Assembly: GCA_950295325.1 (NCBI GenBank)
Contig: OX485804.1
Span: 64,200,533 to 64,264,532 of the forward strand
DNA length: 64,000 nucleotides
Source: Polytrichum commune
Taxonomy: Eukaryota; Streptophyta; Polytrichopsida; Polytrichales; Polytrichaceae
Reading direction: 5' to 3'
The first letter of the stretch is position 1, and each line of letters opens with the position of its first letter. Of the stretch, positions 60,307 to 64,000 are shown in pieces. Below the pieces are notes generated by a model that saw nothing but the letters and a program-made list of their open reading frames with translations, did not search any database and was not told where the DNA came from. The position numbers were made by a program, and so were the translations under genes.

Positions 60307-60845
60307 GCTATCTTGTGAGCGGTGAGCAGTGAGCAGAAAATTTGATTTTTTTTAAAAAAAATCAGAATATTTGACTTAATTCTTACACCGAGTAGGACTC
60401 TTCGTATAGTTTCTTTACAAATATGACTAAAAGTAGATGGTACGTTTAACTGTGGATGGTGCCTATAACCGTGGAGTGGAAGAAATTATAAACTTTTGAA
60501 AAAACCATCCATAAAAAGAAACGGAAGAAAACGAAAAAAAAAATAGAAAAAAAACTTCCAAAACAATAGGGAACATAAAATAAGGGATAAGAATGTAAAT
60601 TAAAATTTTAAGTATTTATCCACGAAAACTCAAAAAGGAAAACAAATTTTAAAAAAATGAATTTTTTTTGTCAAGGTCCTTTCGGATCCGAGACAAGAAT
60701 ATTCTATAGTCACAATTGAGAATAAAAAATAGAGAAAAATGGTCATAGGGTCTATATCATACATTTCATTGAAAATTTTGAAGAATAAAAATTCAAATTT
60801 TTTGCTCACGGCTCACTGCTCACCGCTCACCGCTCACAAGATAGC
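60307..60845. mobile_element. Fold-back element with GCTCACYG-type terminal repeats
   Basis: Left GCTATCTTGTGAGCGGTGAG (60307) mirrors right GCTCACCGCTCACAAGATAG (to 60845). Inside each arm the 7-bp GAGCGGT/GAGCAGT unit repeats 2-4 times. The 539-bp interior is AT-rich and noncoding. No clear target duplication. Confidence 0.65.
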
Positions 60846-61225
60846 ATTCATGGTGTCACCTCATGATGCTTGGCGTTTAAGTGCACTTATTAATATCTTT
60901 GTATAAGTATGTTCAATAGTGTTGTGAGATGTTGCCTATGTTACACAACGATCGACAAGTTGACTAGAGTGTCCACAAATGACACTTGGCATCTGTATGC
61001 TCACGAGTTTCTTCCTCTTGCATACTAAAACGTAAAACTATCATCTCAAGTATCCCAATTTGCCACACTAAGTTTCACAATATAAATATTTGTTCACTTT
61101 AAAAAGTTACTTATGTTGACAAATAATAACATGATATTGATAATTGGTGGACGTGACACTTTGAGACTTCTAGGTGTCTAGTTTAGGCCCTTTGCAAATA
61201 GCGTATGTGACACTAAACGCCATAA
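60846..61225. repeat. Dispersed repeat, copy 2
   Basis: Matches 39690-40110 in the same orientation. The left boundary of homology coincides with the fold-back element at 60307-60845. Confidence 0.7.
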
Positions 61226-61270
61226 ATGGTGCACCACTGCCACTCGTGTACTCACATGTAAACAACCCTT

Positions 61271-61521
61271 TGGTATGAGACGACCCTAAACTACCGGATT
61301 ACAGTTGGAGAGGCACCCAAGTCGGAATGGAGGGGTTAATGGTTCGATTCCCGGCTGTGAAATCTTCTCTCTACTTGACGGAAAAACCAAGATCCCACCC
61401 ACCGCAAGATAGGCAATAAACCCCCCACCTTGCACCAAGGGGGATCTTTGAACAGGATAAGGCCAACGGGCTCAAATTCACATCCGACTGCCTGACGTTG
61501 TATATTATGATGATTATTATT
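61271..61521 (+). mobile_element. tRNA-derived SINE, copy 3, with 11-bp target duplication
   Basis: Head ATGAGACGACCCTAAACTAC, box B GGTTCGATTCC (61341-61351), CCGGCTGTGAAATCTTCTCT, then a longer 3' part than copies 1 and 2 and a GATTATTATT tail. AAACAACCCTT at 61260-61270 and 61522-61532 is an exact target duplication. Confidence 0.88.
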
Positions 61522-61959
61522 AAACAACCCTTCAAATCTTCACAAAATCATCAAAAGTTGGCTTTCTTCCTTCAGGTGGCATGTTGCATGTAAGGCTATG
61601 ACTTACGTGTTATACCTCCAATAAAACGCGGGGCAAAACAAGTGCACTCGATTGGCATCGAACAACATGCGGAGTTTAGTTTTTTGGGGGTCTAGTCTCG
61701 CATTCCCAAATACCATCTACTTCGACACATTCAACAAGCCATCTCCCCGATCGGTACCTCATAATAATAATAGTAAGAAGAAGGGATTATCTTATCGGCC
61801 GTGCACTTCCTCTAACTTCAAGTGAAAGTGGGGCTTTGGATTAAAACACTCGGAAACCAAAAGGGGGGGGGGGGGGAAGGGGCACAACATCCAAGGGGCC
61901 ATGATTGAGGTAACGTCGTGGGGGGAACTACTAGACAGGAATCCGGTTATTTTTCTTTC

Positions 61960-62003
61960 TTTCTTCTTCTCCTTCTCCTTCTCCTTCTCCTTCTCCTTCT
62001 ATC
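61960..62003. repeat. (CTTCTC)n tract
   Basis: Hexamer CTTCTC repeated about six times, near G-runs at 61864 and 62057. Confidence 0.85.
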
Positions 62004-62559
62004 TTCTCCATATAGTGTCCCTCCGTACCTAAATACAAATTTCCCGGGCCCGCGGTGGGGGGGGGGGGTCATAGACTCATAGTAGTAGTAGAAGGAGGAG
62101 GAGGAAGAGGCCCCACTTTAATCATGGTAACGGATACGAGGATTGGGTTTTGGAGCGGGTTTTGTCCCCTTCCCACAACATGCAAACAAGCCCATTTGCC
62201 CACGCCCGGATCAAATGTAGGGGACCATGAAACCCCCTCACAGGTGTCAGGCAGGCCCCATGACGGCTCCCGGAATGAGTGAGTGACTGATTTGTAAGTT
62301 ATATATATGACACCCGCCGCACCACTAATAAATGATGTGATATTTAGTGTCACTCACGATTCGGAGTTACACAGTGTGATGTGTGTGTGTGTTTGTACAA
62401 GTGTTTGTTGGTTTGTTTGTTTACCGAGGGAAGTTTGTGAACCTTCTACCATGTCGAAACAAAAAAATTTGACGTTTGTTGGTAAAATAAATAATGTGAG
62501 CTATACGGTTCGTAGATATAGCATGTGCGTAAATCCGAATAGTAAGCTATGATCGGGGA

Positions 62560-62790
62560 GAACCGGCAGTTACTTACAAATGAACCGGTTGAATTTGAAA
62601 AATAACCGGTTGAAGTTCAAGACTGCAAGAAAATTACCGATCGTTTTGGAAGAATCTATAGAATATACGCCAATTTACTAAAAGAAAACCGAAGGATGTC
62701 ATCATGTAACCGGTTGGACTTTCAAACACTAGGATATCAACCGATTATGTCCAAGAATCTCCCCGATCATTGGTAGTAAGTAACATGAAA
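62560..62790 (-). repeat. Dispersed ACCGGTT-rich repeat, inverted copy
   Basis: Reverse complement shares GATCGGTAAT(T/C), AACCGGTTACATGATGACAT and TTCAACCGGTT blocks with 440-600 and 42320-42490. Four AACCGGTT palindromic cores lie in 230 bp. Confidence 0.6.
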
Positions 62791-63003
62791 TTTCAAGTTT
62801 AGTGTAGCTAGCCCCTCATGCAGATCTACACTAGTAGAAGGTACGTAGACCCGCGTGTTAATTGGGCACCTTTTTGTCTTCAAAGGGATGCCAACAAGGT
62901 TGTTCCGAATTGCTGCAGCTCACACTATTTTGTTGCAACTCACGAACGAGCTTGCAATTATGATCAAGGTGAAGCGTCCCTAATACATGCCAATAGTAGG
63001 GGC

Positions 63004-63004
63004 C

Positions 63005-63034
<30 letters not shown>
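63004..63034. repeat. (CT)n microsatellite
   Basis: About 15 CT units. Confidence 0.9.
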
Positions 63035-63035
<1 letters not shown>

Positions 63036-63039
63036 GCCG

Positions 63040-64000
63040 TAACCATAAAGAACCAAAACATTAACTTAAGTTAAACCCAAAGTGAAGTTACTTTAGGGTT
63101 GGGTTAGTTTCAACTAACGGATATCCACCATACATCAAGACATTTGCATCTATGGCCACAATGGATCACCTAGTCCTATATTAAGTGAAAGAGGACATGA
63201 GGACCTCCTTTCACTAGTTAAACCGCGGTGGTTGTGTACCCTAAGTAACTTTTGGGTTTAGTGTAAGTTGTGTGAACTAGTTGAGGTGGGAGGTGTATGT
63301 AACCCAACTCTAACTTCGGCCGCACAAGGTTCAAATGGCTAAGGAACAGGTAGAATACTCTATGGAGGTATGTGTATTCTTTGATGCAAACTGTATTTTC
63401 ATGTTTTACATAATTCTTTTGACGTAGATAACAATTGGGTTTAGTTGTTATTCACCTCATGTACGGTACTAACCCTCTCCTTGGATTTGGTTGGTGGCAT
63501 GGGCACATGTGAGGCAAACGCTTTACAAATTTGACGGCATACTTAGGTTTTGCTTATCATCTTTTTTCAAAAATAACGTGTGGATAGTGCTTAGACATTC
63601 CTTGATAATGAGGAATGATACGCAATGTATTGAAGTGTAATAAGACTTTGAAGTATTTTAAAACAAGTTTTTATATACCGTTTTATACTTGATTTCGCAA
63701 GTTTTGGATATGATATGCATTACTTTATTTAAGGGTACAAATGGTAAAACCTTAGTAATGGGGTTTACTTATGAGTGGTTACTATCTTAAAAGCACACCA
63801 AGAGGAAACAATGACATTGGTCAGATGATGGTAAGGTAAGGAAGTGACCATGTGAAATGATCCCACCCACCCTCCCGGGTTTTGAAAGGTGCACGAATAT
63901 GTAAAAGAATGGTTTGGCCTCTTGATAAGGGGATGTCTTAAACAAGGGCTAAGCTTGGTAGTAAGCATAAATACTAAGCAAGAAAAGTCCATCTCTCTCT
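63040..64000. other. No gene recognised
   Basis: AT-rich noncoding sequence to the window edge. Confidence 0.45.

Overview
This is nuclear DNA of a land plant. Spliceosomal GT-AG introns, a plastid-type glucose-6-phosphate isomerase with a transit-peptide exon, TTTAGGG-type (plant telomere) stretches, a tRNA-derived SINE and many MITEs all point that way. The MORN-repeat gene at the left edge resembles radial-spoke/axonemal MORN proteins, which fits a seedless plant with motile sperm (moss, lycophyte or fern). That placement is inference; nothing here fixes the species.

Layout. Bases 1-2614 hold the 3' part (four exons) of a MORN-repeat protein gene on the + strand. It converges tail to tail with a complete 15-exon plastidic phosphoglucose isomerase gene (PGI1) on the - strand, start codon 13857, stop 3681. 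All exon junctions were read by hand; the frame is open throughout and gives 655 residues. Several PGI introns carry repeats: a long inverted MITE pair in intron 1, direct repeats around exon 3, and an inverted repeat around exon 14. The gene has a CT/GA microsatellite and a start-stop upstream ORF in its probable 5' leader.

From about 14 kb to 64 kb no intact host gene is recognisable. It is mostly transposon debris: a pogo/Tigger-type transposase pseudogene (16.5-17.7 kb) and a second fragment sharing its C-terminal module (29.5-29.7 kb); hAT-type transposase remnants (18.0-18.7, 20.1-20.5, 50.5-51.3 kb); a dense MITE cluster with TTA/TAA target duplications (23.7-28.5 kb), in which three MITEs sit end to end inside the terminal repeat of a fourth; three copies of one tRNA-type SINE (52.3, 55.2, 61.3 kb), two with clear target-site duplications; a tandem 325-bp repeat pair (41.6-42.3 kb); fold-back elements (35.8, 60.3-60.8 kb); a probable - strand LTR region (about 44.5-47.3 kb) beside a GC-rich block (47.7-48.85 kb); and many microsatellites. 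A frameshifted, protein-like fragment lies at 52.5-52.9 kb next to a SINE insertion.

No novel multi-gene system was found. The most informative signals are the nested MITE stack, the SINE family, and the repeat architecture inside PGI introns that could affect splicing or small-RNA production.
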